A stretch of DNA of 64,000 bases, taken from positions 150,950,060-151,014,059 of the forward strand of contig CM037586.1 of assembly GCA_021018995.1 (NCBI GenBank). Direction: 5' to 3'. The position numbers and the translations under genes were made by a program. Shown piece after piece: positions 1 through 10,967 of this stretch. The notes beneath the pieces were generated by a model that made no database searches, was not told the DNA's origin, and saw only the letters and a program-made list of their open reading frames with translations. Every line of letters starts with the position of its first letter. Within the stretch, counting starts at the first letter, position 1. This DNA is from Chloranthus sessilifolius (taxonomy: Eukaryota > Streptophyta > Magnoliopsida > Chloranthales > Chloranthaceae).

Positions 1-789
1 TTCAGGCCTAACCTGAACCATCACATAATCCCCCACTTGGAATTCTTTGAAGCGCCTATGCGCATCCGCAGTTATCTTATAATGTTCATTGCTCGCATTA
101 ATTTTTCTTCTAATTTCGGCATGAAATTCATGGATGTGTTGTGCGAATGCATCGGCTGACTCGGAAACTCGATGGGATGCAGACATGCGGATTAAATCAA
201 TGGGTGTTCTAGGCCTATGACCAAGTACGACCTCAAAAGGACTCATGCCTAGGGACCTATTGAGTTAATTATTATATGCAAACTCTGCTATAGGCAATGT
301 AGAATCCCAAGTCCTAGGATGATCACCAACAAGACAACAGAGAAGATTACCTAAGCTCCTATTGGTGGATTTTGTTTGGCCATCGGCTTGAGGATGATAG
401 GCCGAAGAAAATTGGAGGATGGTACCCATCATATGCCATAAAGTTTTCCAGAAGTAACTGGTGAACTTCACGTATCTATCCGACACAATCGTTTTGGGTA
501 ACCCATGGAGACGCACAACCTCCCCGAAAAATAATTTGGCCATATGAGCCGCATCGGAGGTTTTTGAACAAGGTATGAAGTGGGTCATTTTGGAAAAGCG
601 GTCCACTATCACAACAATAGAATCGTGCTTCCGTTGAGTCTTGGGAAGTTCAACCACGAAATCCATAGAGATGTCTTGCCACGGGGTGTGTGGCACGGGT
701 AATGGGGTGTACAAGCCGGTATTCTGCTTAATCTGCTTCGCCACTTGGCATGTACGACATTGTTTCACGACCCTAGAGACATCTCTCAT
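1..789 (-). pseudogene. Ty3/gypsy integrase region of pol (broken)
   Basis: The 174-residue open part (265-789) starts with the second half of the HHCC zinc finger (CRTCQ) and continues into the integrase core. The first catalytic Asp lies in the segment SMDFVVELP and the second in IVSDRY. At the third position the motif reads DGQTKSTN where the family has DGQTE, so the catalytic Glu appears replaced by Lys. After the stop near 265 the same frame resumes toward position 1 with the usual post-core segments (LGMSPFEVV, HRPRTPIDL) and ends at the window edge in FQVGDYVMV. Integrase would join element cDNA to chromosomal DNA; the premature stop and altered active site make this copy inactive. Confidence 0.88.
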
Positions 790-1088
790 AAGGCTAGGCT
801 AATAAAACCTATCCTCAACGAGCGCACTAGTCTTACCACGCCCGAAATGTTCGGCAATCTCTCCGGCATGTAACTCCCAGATGAGGAAGTCACGCAATGA
901 AGTACGAGGGATACACAAACGATTTCCTTTAAAGAGATACCCATCAGCAGGGTATACTCGGAGTTAATATTGTTCGGATTTTCAAGGATAGCAGTGTATT
1001 CCGCCCCGAAATCTGGGCACTCTGGATAATCTTGTTTTAAGTGCTCAAATTTGATGACCTCGGTGCTCATAGACTGCAAAGTCGTCAC

Positions 1089-2260
1089 TCAACGACTAAG
1101 CGCATCAGTTGCCTTGTTTCCGGTACCGGCCTTATGCTTCAACACGAATGTGAACCCTTGAAGGTACTCGACCCACTTCACGTGCCTCAGGTTCAACTTT
1201 TTCTGAGAAGCAAAGAAACGTAAGGCTTCATGGTCAGAAAACAACACAAATTCCTGCGGTCTTAGGTAATGTTTCCAATACCAAAGAGATCGGACGACCG
1301 CATAAAACTCTTTGTCATAGGTAGAGTATTTCTGTTTTGCCTCATTAAGTTTCTCACTAAAATAGGTCACAGGATGGCCCTCTTGGCTCAGCACTCCGCC
1401 TATGCCTACATCCGACGCATCACATGCTACTTCAAAGACTTTAGAAAAGTCTGGTAGGCGCATGACGAGTGTAGTAACCATTTTCTCTTTTATATCAGCA
1501 AAGGCCCTCGTCGTGGCTTTGCTCCACAAGAACTCCCCTTTTCTCATGCAATCGGTAATGGGAGCCATGATGGTGTTAAAGTTTCAGATGAAACGACGAT
1601 AAAATGTGGCCAAGCCATGGAAGCTACGAACTTCATGAATATTCTGAGGTTCGGGCCACTCCACAATGGCCTCAACCTTTGCAGGGTCCGCAACCATCCC
1701 GTCTACCAAGACAATGAATCCCAAGAATACAACGGATTGTTGCATGAAGGTACACTTCTTGAGATTCGCGTATAACCTTTCTCCCCTCAAGGTTTCGCAA
1801 ACCAACCTTAGGTGGATAATGTGTTGTTCCTTGTCTGGGCTGTAAATTAAGATGTCATCAAAATATACGACAAGGAATTTGCCAAGGAATGACCTCAACA
1901 CTTGGTCATGAGCCTCATGAATGTGTTCGGGGCATTGGATAGCCCAAAAGGCATGACCATCCACTCATAAAGATCGTCTTTGGTTTTGAAGGCGGTTTTC
2001 CATTCATCGCCAAGGCGAATACGAACCTGATGGTAGCCACTTTTAAGGTCTATCTTGGAAAAGATAGTGGCACCAACCATCATATCAAGCATGTCATCAA
2101 GCCTTGGTATGGGAAACCGATATTAACCGTAATCTTATTAATTGCACGGCTATCTACACACATGCGTCATGTACCATCTTTTTTAGGAGTGAGTAATGCG
2201 GGTACAGCACACGGGCTCAGACTCTCTTGGATGAACACCTTCTGAAGGAGCTCACTGACT
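1089..2260 (-). pseudogene. Ty3/gypsy reverse transcriptase and RNase H (broken)
   Basis: The reverse transcriptase palm is recognised by [23 protein letters not shown] and the catalytic YFDDILIYS. RNase H follows at 1089-1568 with VACDASDVGIGGVLSQ and the segment TYDKEFYAV. The domain lies in several frames. After KKDGT a stop replaces the Trp expected before RMCVDSRAIN (near 2165). A frameshift near 1920 separates the FGLSNAP segment from the YFDD segment. Another stop separates RT from RNase H near 1580. Such enzymes copy element RNA into DNA in the cytoplasmic particle, but this copy is not functional. Confidence 0.9.
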
Positions 2261-3221
2261 TGCCGAGTCAACTCGGTGTGCTCAATCAGATTCAACCTGT
2301 AGTGGGGCAAGTTCGGTAATGTAGATCCGGGAACCAAGTCGATTGCGTGTTGAATGTCACGCATGGGAGGGAACTCATTATGCAAGTCTACGGGGAAGAC
2401 ATCCGCAAATTCATTCATGATTGGCTCGACCTCCTTAGGGTACTCACGGGCTGACTCAGGAGTACTTTCAACGATGACGACAACATATACTACACTCTCA
2501 TCTAACGATGCCCTCTCAAACTCGGAAGGGCTCACAATGTTGATGGCCTTGGGTTGGCCTCCCTTCTTTTCCACTCTGTTGGCTGATGGTGCTTTGGGAG
2601 CCAAAGGGTTAAGAGTGATTTTCTTGCCCTTATAATTGAACGTGCAAATATTAGATCGACCAAAAATGGTCACGTTCAAGTCATAAAGCCATGGCCTCCC
2701 TAAAATGATGTGGCCCACATCCATCGGCACCACATCGCACCACAAGGTATCCGAGTATGAACCCAATTGTATGGGAACACGACACCTCTGTGACACGGGA
2801 ATGGATGAGGAGTCAACCCATGCGACTTTGTAAGGTCTCGGGTGGGCTTCGGGTGTAAGCCCTAAGCGGGTGACGGTATGTTCTGACACCACATTGGTGC
2901 AGCTTCCGCTATCCACGATAACCCTACAACTCTTTGTCCTACATGTGGCAAAGGTATGGAAGATGTTCTCCCTCCGCCAATCCTCCTTTTCATCCCGTTG
3001 AGGTTGTGCAAAGGCACACCTCACAACTAGAGTACGACCCATGTCATCACCTTCCTCATCACTAGGTGTGACATTCGGCTCAAAGACCTCTTCTTCATAA
3101 ACTCCCTCACTCTCTTCTCCTTCTCCTTCTCCTTCAATAAAGAGATTCCTTTGTGGATCTCTCCTGAGGCATTGGGCGGCAAAGTGTCCCAAACCTTGAA
3201 ATTTATAACACTTGACATGAG
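2167..3221 (-). pseudogene. Ty3/gypsy gag zinc knuckle, aspartic protease and start of RT
   Basis: A 341-residue open stretch on the minus strand begins just after a gag zinc knuckle. The knuckle reads CYKFQGLGHFAAQC, where the second cysteine of the CX2CX4HX4C motif is replaced by Phe. An acidic linker (EGEGEGEESEG) follows, then the retroviral-type aspartic protease with VDSGSCTNVVS (the DSG active site) and the later flap/ILGRPWL motif. The last ~80 residues are the linker and first motif of reverse transcriptase (NEFPPMRDIQHAIDLVPGS, ending KKDGT). This is one of the better preserved parts of the element. Confidence 0.88.
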
Positions 3222-3457
3222 ACCCACTCTTTGAGGACTATCCTACCCTTGCCTTTGTCAAACCGCACATTGGCAGATGTGGATTGTGTGGGTTTGGGAG
3301 GCGGGTTTCCAGCACTAAGTCTCACATCGCCGGTACGGGGTTGACCGGTGTGAAAATCAGATCACCTAACCACCGTCATTTTTAAATATCGTTTAAGGTC
3401 CTAAACGACGGTGTAGCATTCGGCGAGAGTCTCAACAAAGTGGGAGACTAACTCTTT

Positions 3458-4185
3458 TTATAGGTCAAGTCTCAATCCGGTGCGAAATCTGGATAGAGTG
3501 ACTTGAGGATCTTTGGACAATTTGGCTCTCATCATGAATTCTTCAAATTTGCCAATGTAATCCGCTACGGGCATGCTACCTTGGCGTAGATTTTGCCATT
3601 GATCGAGGAGACGGTGACAGTATGAGGAAGGAACTTCTCTGTAAGTCGCTCTTTCATGTCCTCCCAACGGGTAATGGGAGTACAACTCGCATTCGTTCTG
3701 ATGCGCTCAACGTTGACCCAAAAGAGTCGGGCTTGGCCAATGAGCTTCATTTTAGCAAGTCTGACACACCTCTCGTCACTCATGTCAAACCACTCAAAGT
3801 GTTGGTCCATATCGGATAACCAATCGAGGAAGACTTGAGGGTCCAATCTTCCATCGAAAGTTGGGAACTCAACTCGGACATTCTTGAAGAGTTTCCCTTC
3901 CGGGTCGTAGTAATCTCCATGATGATCCATCCTATGATTCCGGTTTCGATTATGTTGATAGTCATTTCATTCAAAACGTGGACCATTACGCTCACGGTGT
4001 GGTTCGAGGTACTCATCACTCTCGTCTAATCGATTGACTCGGTCTAACAATCTCCCATTGGACGTTTCAAGGTTCCTTTGGGTTGTTTCCATGGCAGCCA
4101 TTCGATCATTGATCGATTTTAGATCAGCCCTCATGCCGTTAAGAGCCTCGGCAATCTCATTCATGTCCATGGTGATACGGTTCAC
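3458..4185 (-). pseudogene. Ty3/gypsy gag capsid region (broken)
   Basis: A start at 4185 opens a coiled-coil-like N-terminus (MNEIAEALNGMRADLKSINDR). The next frame carries the gag capsid signature VEFPTFDGRLDPQVFLDWL and KMKLIGQARLFW. The third open part contains LLDQWQNLRQGSMPVADYI and FEEFMMRAKL, the conserved end of plant retrotransposon gag (PF03732). The three parts are in different frames, so at least two frameshifts separate them. From 3222 to 3457 the spacer to the zinc knuckle has no long open frame. Gag would form the cytoplasmic particle. Confidence 0.87.
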
Positions 4186-4342
4186 TAATGACTAGAATGG
4201 CATGCAAAATGAACTGACAATGAAGGAGGCTTTTGACAAACACGTGATGTGCACACTTCGGCCAAAACAGAAATAAGATGCAATGGAAATTAAAATGCAA
4301 TGAATTAAATGTCACACAAATATGCCCTAACCTAGAACTTAG

Positions 4343-4354
4343 GCTCTGATACCA
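4343..4354 (-). other. Primer binding site for initiator Met tRNA
   Basis: The minus strand reads TGGTATCAGAGC, the classic match to the 3' end of plant initiator methionine tRNA. It lies four bases inside the LTR edge at 4359, where the minus strand ends in TGTCA. This fixes the element's orientation and the inner LTR boundary. Confidence 0.93.
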
Positions 4355-5027
4355 AAACTGACACAAGACAACCCTAAACTACGTGAATACGACGAATTAA
4401 TTACTTGCCAAAATTAAACTAAATTAATTTTAAACAATGAACCTAAAAGTAACGCAAATACCTTAGAATTTCGTAGTTTTTCATGTGAAATATCGCATTG
4501 GGGTTCGAATCGGGTCCAGTCCGAGCGCTAGATCCGTTAGCCTTGCAGTGCAGGTCGGTCCTAGAGGTAGAACTCTTTTCATATTAGGGCGCCGCTCATG
4601 ATTCAATGAAGGAGTCGCGAGTGTTCTCAAAATTTTGATTCGTGTGGGCTTAATGGCAGGGTGAGATTTAGGGTTCGAACTTCGGGGTATTATAGGTTGA
4701 AACTGGAATTAGGGTTTGTGAAATCACATGAGGTAGAAAAGAAAATAAGATAAAAGAGATAGATAGAGGATAGATTTTGGGCTTCGCACCCTTGGCTTCA
4801 CACTAAACCTTCTCGGGAAGAAGAATCACTCTTCGGAGAAACTCATCTCAAGTTCCAAAAGCAAAAGCTCATTCATTCAATAATCAATAACTAATTACAT
4901 TGTTTTTCTTAATGACCTTATATAGGAGGTCTTAAAATAAAAGAAAGTCCTAAAACAATTAAATAATAAAAGACAACTTTAATCCTGATATTTCAAATTC
5001 GAATTCGAGAGAATTCAATCTGCGAAA

Positions 5028-5143
5028 TTTCGTTCGATTGAAATAAGTATTCGATCGAACGAATTTTCGTTCAGTCGAAATAAGTGTTCGATCGAAAGAA
5101 AATTTCGTTCAATCGAAATAAGTATTCAATCGAACAAAAATTT
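5028..5143. repeat. Three ~38-bp tandem units with TTCGATCGAA palindromes
   Basis: Units begin at 5028, 5065 and 5103, each starting TTTCGTTC. Each holds two 10-bp palindromic words of the type TTCRRTCGAA, six in all, with starts at 5033, 5050, 5070, 5087, 5108 and 5125. The array lies inside the LTR. Confidence 0.85.
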
Positions 5144-5297
5144 CGTCTTCGTCCTTTACGCCTGGTTCTGAAATTTTCGTCCTTTATGCCTGGTTCTGAT
5201 TTCCATTCCGCTTCTTTCGACGTCGGTACACGTGAAACGGTTTGTATCCGATGTCTACTATGTCGGTGTCCTCATCAATTACTATCTTATGTATTAT

Positions 5298-6083
5298 CAG
5301 GGCTGGCCTAAGATTTTGGGGGCCTAAGGCGAGTTTCTAAAATGGGGCCCTCTTTCATATTAATTCAAAAAAAATAATCGCCAATTTTTTTTTTTAACTA
5401 ATAAAATAATACTTCTCTCATTGTGACAAATTTCTTCGATATTTTTCAAATTTTTGTTGAAATTTACCGAACAGACGTTGGATGTAACTTTCAGCGAAAT
5501 GTTGATGATTTCTCCAAAATCGCCACATTTCATTAATTTCGGCGAAATTAACGAAATTTTGTCAAATTTAATGAATTTTCTTTTAATTTTAGTCGTTTTT
5601 GCATAATAAATAATTTTTTTATAAATATTAAATATAGTTTATATATAATATTTTTTGTACTCTCCGAAATTTTCCAAAATACCGAAATATTGCCGAAATT
5701 GAAATTTGTCACTATAATTGCTTCGAGATTACGAATATTTGCATATTTCAATCTACTGTTTATAATTTGAAAATGCAACTAATAAGTTAACGAAAATATA
5801 TATTAAAGGAAAATAAAACACAAAAAAAGAAAAGCTAAATAGTAGGACGTACCCCACGGATAGAGTTAACCAACTAATAATACTGTGACATTTTTTAGCA
5901 CTATAACTGCCATGGAATCTTTCCTGCTATTTTTTAGCACTTTAACAATCTCAAAGGGTTCCATAAATAGGTTCATTGGATAGCTCTCATCAAGTAGATC
6001 CAATTTGATAGGTCATTTGCGAAAATTTGAGTTGTAACAAGCATGAGATCGTTGTTTTAAGTTAGGTCATTTAATAAGGAAAA

Positions 6084-6163
<80 letters not shown>

Positions 6164-6535
6164 GATCAGATCAAAAAAATCCAGACCAATCAAAATGGGG
6201 CCAGAGAATCCACTGGGTCAATACATAAGGCCGGCCTGACCCAATAAAGCAAATGACCCGACCCATGACCAGCACCGACCCGGCAGGAACCCGATCCGAC
6301 CCATAAAAAAAATGCAAATATGGGGCCTGAGAAGAGTTGAACCCATAACCTATTTGATAAAAAGTAAAACAACACAAGTTGCTTAACCAACCAACCCATT
6401 GACTTGATGTACTATTTTAGTACATTGAAAATTATATTAACCAATAGTCAATAAAGACTTACACAAATAGGGGGCCCCAAAATTTTGGGGGCCCGAGGCG
6501 GCCGCTTGATGAGCCTTGCCCCAAGGCTGGTCCTG
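5298..6535. mobile_element. Non-autonomous hAT element inside the gypsy LTR
   Basis: The ends are imperfect inverted repeats, CAGGGCTGGCC on the left and, reading inward from the right, CAGGACCAGCC. A second inverted match follows inside (GGGGGCC...GGCGAG against its complement near 6470-6500). The element is flanked by a perfect 8-bp target duplication TGTATTAT (5290-5297 and 6536-6543), the hAT signature. It carries no transposase frame, an (AT)n run at about 6086-6160, and a tRNA-like stretch on the minus strand near 6330-6400. Confidence 0.92.
6086..6160. repeat. (AT)n microsatellite
   Basis: About 75 bp of uninterrupted alternating T and A inside the hAT element. Confidence 0.97.
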
Positions 6536-6574
6536 TGTATTATCTTGAACAATTTGTCCTAAATAATAATCACA

Positions 6575-7810
6575 GTTGTTTCAAGAAAGACAGTGATCAT
6601 GATTTGGCTATTTAGGGGTTGACATTTAATTTCTTTATGGGTTGTCATATAATTTGTTTATGTGATCTCTATGGGTCGTTATCTAATCTGTTTATAGGCT
6701 ATCATCACACATCTTCCATTATTCCAATATAATGAACTAATATTAGAAATTAAAGCTGCTTTAATATTCAGTATAGAGCATGTTTGCTCAATCAAAGTTG
6801 TTCAACTACAAGCCCATCAGTGACACATGTCTTGGCCAAAAAAAGCATTGTCTATTAGAGGATTTGAATCATCTGATTAGAATAGTTTAATTTCAACCGA
6901 TAAAAAACCATGTCTTTTGTTTTGATTTATTTCATAATTCAATTGATTGAGTGATTGAGTGATTGACTATTTCCTAATTTTTTTTACTGTTTACACATTA
7001 ATTCAATGAGGAAAAAGTGAGTTCGGCTTCTGTGACCCGATGGACAAGGCCAGCGCTCGTCAGGTACCAAATACCAACTCAACTACATAGAGCTCGGTGA
7101 GTCTACAAAATCATCCCAACTTAGATTGCATGGTAGTTTACTAATTAGTTTTTCCCCATTTCTCCCATTAAAGTAGTTTTGCCTTGATGGGTACACGAAA
7201 GTGACAAAGTTGCCTTATCTACTGAACCATGCATGTCTCTTGGAGCAAATTGGATGTTCCACTTCATTTCACCCCTGTCAGATGGCCAATCGGAACTTAT
7301 TCAGCAATCCAATTTCCTTAACTCATTCCGTAAACTGAAGGAGTTGCTCCTGTAGTCAAGCTCCCTAGACTACACTAGAGGCTCGATTCTTCACCTATTG
7401 CATACTAATTTACTAATTAGTTTTTCCCCAGTTCTCCCATTAAAGTAGCTTTGCACAAGGTAATCAATTGTGGATACTTTTGTTGTTCCCCTTAGCGCAA
7501 TTCACACTAATTCCAACCGGATTAGGACGGATGGTGAAAAAATTAGGCTCCAGCAATTTTGATACGCTACCACAAAATTCAATAAATTCTATCACAATTT
7601 TGATGTACTAAAAAAACGCATAAAACAACTCTAATTCAATATTGAAATACACAAATTCACAGATTTTCACTAAAAATAGCAACTTGAATTAAGATGGCTA
7701 ATAAAATCAAACAAATATGATCAATACTCTGCAAAGTAAACATGAAAAAATTTAAAGTTTAAAAATTTAAGAAAAAAAAGATAGAAATCATAGAATTGGA
7801 TTCAACTCAC
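6575..7810. other. Gene-poor stretch downstream of the RING-ligase exon, probable intron 1
   Basis: No convincing coding frame. In particular I do not see the second exon of the RING-ligase gene here on the minus strand. There are short direct repeats: a segment around 'actaattagtttttcccc' occurs near 7138 and again near 7410. If the gene at 7811-8292 is intact, this DNA and the gypsy element belong to its first intron. Confidence 0.5.
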
Positions 7811-8292
7811 CTCGACCGACTCCCCAACATAGACCCTCCGTTCTCCGCATCTTCGTCCTCGCTATCATTAACATCGGAATCCGAGGACCTCCCGGTACCA
7901 CCCTCCTCGATAGTCCTCCGCCGCACACTCCTCCTCCTGTACTCGTACCACACCAGAACCACATGGACGACGCACTGAAGAGCGTACCCGATGATCCAAA
8001 TCCTAATCGGGGTGTTCGGGTTCTCCTTCAAAGTATAAGCGATCATGAAGACGGAGACGATGGCAAAAGCGAGATTCCACAAAATGTCGAGGGCAACTAC
8101 GGGCTTCGAATATCCCCAATCGGCGCGCCGCTCCTCCAGCTGGAGCGCCGCCGTCTCACGGACCAGCATGGACGGTCCACGGCGGCCCGTCACTCGGCCT
8201 AAGAGGAGCGACAAGCTGTTCGGCCGTGCAGATTCGGTGGTCGTCGGTCTCAGCAGAGGAGCAGAATCGACGGTCGTTAATGTCTCCTCCAT
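7811..8292 (-). CDS. Membrane RING E3 ubiquitin ligase, first coding exon (At1g12760/At1g63170-type family)
   Basis: The exon encodes about 160 residues from the ATG at 8292. The conserved core [17 protein letters not shown] (about residues 30-46), the segment [19 protein letters not shown] (54-72) and two hydrophobic segments (about 64-87 and 96-118, the second in [20 protein letters not shown]) are those of plant E3 ubiquitin ligases of the At1g12760/At1g63170/RIE1 group. In that family an N-terminal membrane domain is followed by a C-terminal RING-H2 finger. An Arg-rich turn and an acidic Ser/Asp/Glu tail follow. The exon ends at a strong donor (CGAG|GTGAGT, minus strand, GT at 7810-7809), leaving a phase-2 codon. 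No RING exon is found on this strand down to position 1, so the rest lies beyond the window or is lost. The exon is clean, with no stops or frameshifts, and more GC-rich than its surroundings. Confidence 0.87.
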
Positions 8293-8410
8293 AATTTTTC
8301 AGTTCCCACGGATTGAGAAATGAAGGAGAAACGACACAGCCACCATTCTACACTGCTTTATAAAAAATTAAAAAAGAAATAAAAATTATTATTTATATAT
8401 GTTGATTTTT
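8293..8410 (-). promoter_or_regulatory. 5' UTR and candidate TATA boxes of the RING-ligase gene
   Basis: On the minus strand upstream of the ATG there are two TATA-like words: TATATAAAT at about 8392-8400 and TTTTTATAAAG at about 8355-8365. Either would give a leader of a few tens of bases. The choice between them cannot be made from sequence alone. Confidence 0.45.
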
Positions 8411-9313
8411 TCATAGAGGAGATCCCCTGCCTCTCAGACTTTCTATCGCTGCTTCCGAACCTGAAAGGTAGCTGAGGGGTAGGACAATTTATTTTTTATT
8501 TATTTATTTATTTTACCGTTTATATTTATTGAGTTGGCTTTTGTTTGGTGGTTTCCTCTTCAACTTCGGTTTTCACGTGACTTCAATATAACATATACCA
8601 AAATTTAGATATATGTGATGGCTATGGTAAATAACCTTCCGTTTCGTGTCAGCTTACAGCTAGGCTAAGGGTGTTTCTCGCATCGTTTTGATTTGATTTG
8701 GATGACAAAATGCCACGTGGTCCTTTTAATTGCCAGAAGTGATTGATGTAGGATTTTATACATCGTTTTAAGTTATATCCGCATAATAAGTGATCTTTAC
8801 TTTCTTTGTCGGACTCATTCTCCTTTAAGTTGTATTAGGTACCCCGCGCATACATTTTTACGGTTTTACCGGTCCGTCTCTTCCCGCAAAGTGGTCAAAA
8901 ATTAGGCAGAGCACAGACATTTATGACCTTGCAAACCGTGACATGACTCCACAACATTTTATGTTACAGCCACCTCACTTAAACAAAATAACAATCTCTT
9001 GATTATTTTGAATAAAATGATGTAGATTATTTTTCCTCCTAATCTTTCAAACAATAGATATTGAGATCGTCGCCTTACCATCAGACGTTGAGATGTTGAT
9101 TCCAAAAAGTCACTGACTTGAGATACATGGCATGTTATTTTTATCAATTGTACTGAATGATGCAGAGGACTTGGTGCTAGATTTCGTGAGTCAATGGTAC
9201 ATAGAAAAAAAAAAAAAAAAACATAAAGAAATATTTAGTGACCAAAAAGTCGTGTACAGGCATATTCGTTGACCCAGAAACTATATTATCGGGGCAGCAA
9301 TTATTTATTTGAG
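8411..9313. other. Intergenic stretch, nothing recognised
   Basis: Contains a T/A-rich run near 8490-8520 and an A-run at about 9208-9223. The few short open frames have no recognisable protein features. Confidence 0.5.
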
Positions 9314-9834
9314 AGTATCTTTAAATCCACTCACCCGATGTTTGGATTTACTCAAGCTGAAATGCATTGACTGTGTTGAATCAAATGACGGAAATTATTA
9401 ATTCTCCCAATTTTGTAGACGATCAATTTTGATATTATGGGCATATCATTAGATATATAGCACACATTTCAAAAAAGTGAATTTAATATTACATGCAAGC
9501 TCAAAATTGATTTTAATGTCACTCTTTGGGATTTGCACCTTATAAAATAAAAAATCAATTGTCTTATGGTAGGCTCTCAATTTTAAGGTCACTTTTTGGG
9601 CTCTGCACCTTATAAAATAAAAAATCGATTGTCTTATGGTACGCTCTCAATTTTAAGGTCATTTTTTGGGATCTGCACCTTATAAAATAAAAAATCGATT
9701 GTCTTATGGTACGCTCATCATCTCAAGATCCATCATGTGAAAGATTTGGACAATAAATAATTTCCATCGTCTGATTCAATGAGTTTCAATGTGGATGAAC
9801 TCAAAGATTTTGTGGCTGGATTTAAAGGTACTCC
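9314..9834. mobile_element. Mutator-type MITE with long inverted termini and 9-bp target duplication
   Basis: The ends are inverted copies: AGTATCTTTAAATCC on the left and, reading inward from the right, GGAGTACCTTTAAATCC. The similarity extends inward through the 'attcaatg/cattgac...' segment. It is flanked by a perfect 9-bp duplication TTATTTGAG (9305-9313 and 9835-9843), as expected for the Mutator superfamily. Recurring internal words (about 'accttataaaataaaaaatc', 'catctcaagatccatc') are shared with the copies at 48.5, 49.8 and 57 kb. It has no coding capacity. Confidence 0.9.
9521..9720 (+). repeat. 70-bp unit repeated about three times inside the MITE
   Basis: The words atttgcacct, ctctgcacct and atctgcacct occur at 9531, 9601 and 9671, exactly 70 bp apart, with nearly identical sequence around each. 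The last unit diverges after 'acgctca'. Confidence 0.93.
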
Positions 9835-10062
9835 TTATTTGAGGGGGAAAAATCATAAAAATACCCTTGAAAAGAGGGTCGTCCTGTGGTCGTGAGTAAA
9901 AATCACCTCCGCCATCTTGATAAATGAAATTAGATGGAGTACGAGATGAGGTGGTACACCTTTTGGGATGTGTGTCACCGCCACATAAAATCATCATGTG
10001 TGTAGTTTCTTGGGTGCACCATTATCCGAAGATCTTTGTTATCAAAGTTTAATACAAAAAAT

Positions 10063-10230
10063 TAGGGTTGTCAATGGTTCAAGTTGGGTCAAAAATTTTG
10101 CTACCCTATAAAAAAATTGCAAATGCTCAACTTGACCAGATGCCGACCCGAGCCAAAAACTTGACCCAACCCGACGCCCATGAAAAAAACTCGACTTTTA
10201 TATGCCTGGTCCGACCCCTTGACAGCCCTA
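10063..10230. mobile_element. Short foldback MITE, hAT-like (TAGGGTTGTCAA termini)
   Basis: Begins TAGGGTTGTCAA and ends TTGACAGCCCTA, its inverted complement with one mismatch. The flanks are near-identical 8-bp words (CAAAAAAT and CAAAATAT). The inside carries (a/c)ccgacccg-type words, as in related copies at 18.9 and 45.9 kb. Confidence 0.75.
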
Positions 10231-10967
10231 CAAAATATGGTCTTCACTATCGATTCAAACCAATCAAATGTCATTTAAAATTAATAGCTACCATCTAAAT
10301 CCAATACATCGTTAATTCTAGATGGCATTTGATTACTTTGGATAAGATAGTGAAAATCATTTTTCATCCCAATTTTTTACATCTCAGATCTGCTAGAGTA
10401 GCTCCACATTGTGTGTGGACTTGGAGGTCTTGGGCTATAAATAATCTGGGCACTCCCCACCTTACAAGCCAGTTTTGAAAGGTTGAGTTAAGCCTGTTGG
10501 AAAAAATTGACCCGAATACCAAGAACACATGGCATTTTGGGAGCTTAGAATCAACCTACTAACAAATTTCAAATAACAATAACATCACCTACTCAAAATC
10601 AACCCGTAGGCGTCCAAGGCCAAAGGCAGGTTCGATATTAGACCCCCATTCTATACTTGCTATGATCCTAGAGGTTTATTTTATACTGATTTAATGTTGG
10701 TTTGTATTTTGTAACCCGAAAAAAAGAGGTGAACAAGGCGAAGAAAAAGAGTATTCAGTCACTCTTACTCGAGCGAGATCTGAAGCTTGCTCGCGCAAGG
10801 TGGGGAGAAATCAAAAGGTTTAGTGCTCGATCTCGCACTAGCGAATCTTAAAGTCTCGTGAGTGATACTGAGCAGAGTTGCGTATTTGTGGCTGACTCAA
10901 AGACTTTTGACCAAAAAAAACTAAACCTAATACTTTAGTATTTTATTTTAGGAGTCTAAAATCTTAG
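10231..10967. other. Intergenic stretch; MITE remnant and CTCG-rich palindromes
   Basis: 10240-10390 resembles the Mutator-type MITE family (words such as 'caatcaaatg' and 'atttgattactttgga' in opposite orientation). 10755-10865 holds short palindromic words (CTCGAGCGAG, CTCGCGCAAG, CTCGATCTCGCACTAGCGA). No coding frame is supported. Confidence 0.45.

Larger units (their letters stand above)
1..6574 (-). mobile_element. Ty3/gypsy LTR retrotransposon, decayed, truncated by window start
   Basis: Read on the minus strand, the order is LTR, primer binding site, gag, zinc knuckle, aspartic protease, reverse transcriptase, RNase H and integrase, which is the Ty3/gypsy order (Ty1/copia has integrase before RT). 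The integrase C-terminal region, any chromodomain and the 3' LTR lie beyond position 1. Stops, frameshifts and substituted key residues show the copy cannot make its own proteins. A hAT element is inserted in its LTR, so the retroelement is older than that insertion. The LTR outer end is placed at 6574 because the minus strand there starts TGTGATTATT. With the other LTR absent this end, and the target duplication, cannot be confirmed. The gag and integrase style suggests a chromovirus-like lineage, which I did not resolve. Confidence 0.9.
4359..6574 (-). repeat. 5' LTR of the gypsy element (about 0.97 kb, split by a hAT insertion)
   Basis: The inner edge is fixed by the primer binding site. 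On the plus strand the LTR begins TGACACAAGACA and probably ends AATAATAATCACA, giving TG...CA termini. Subtracting the hAT insertion and one copy of its target duplication leaves about 970 bp. It contains an array of TTCGATCGAA palindromes. The outer end is inferred only. Confidence 0.65.

Noticed and set aside
7796..8323. Plus-strand open frames opposite the RING-ligase exon.
   Set aside because: They are antisense to a clear exon and carry no motif of their own.
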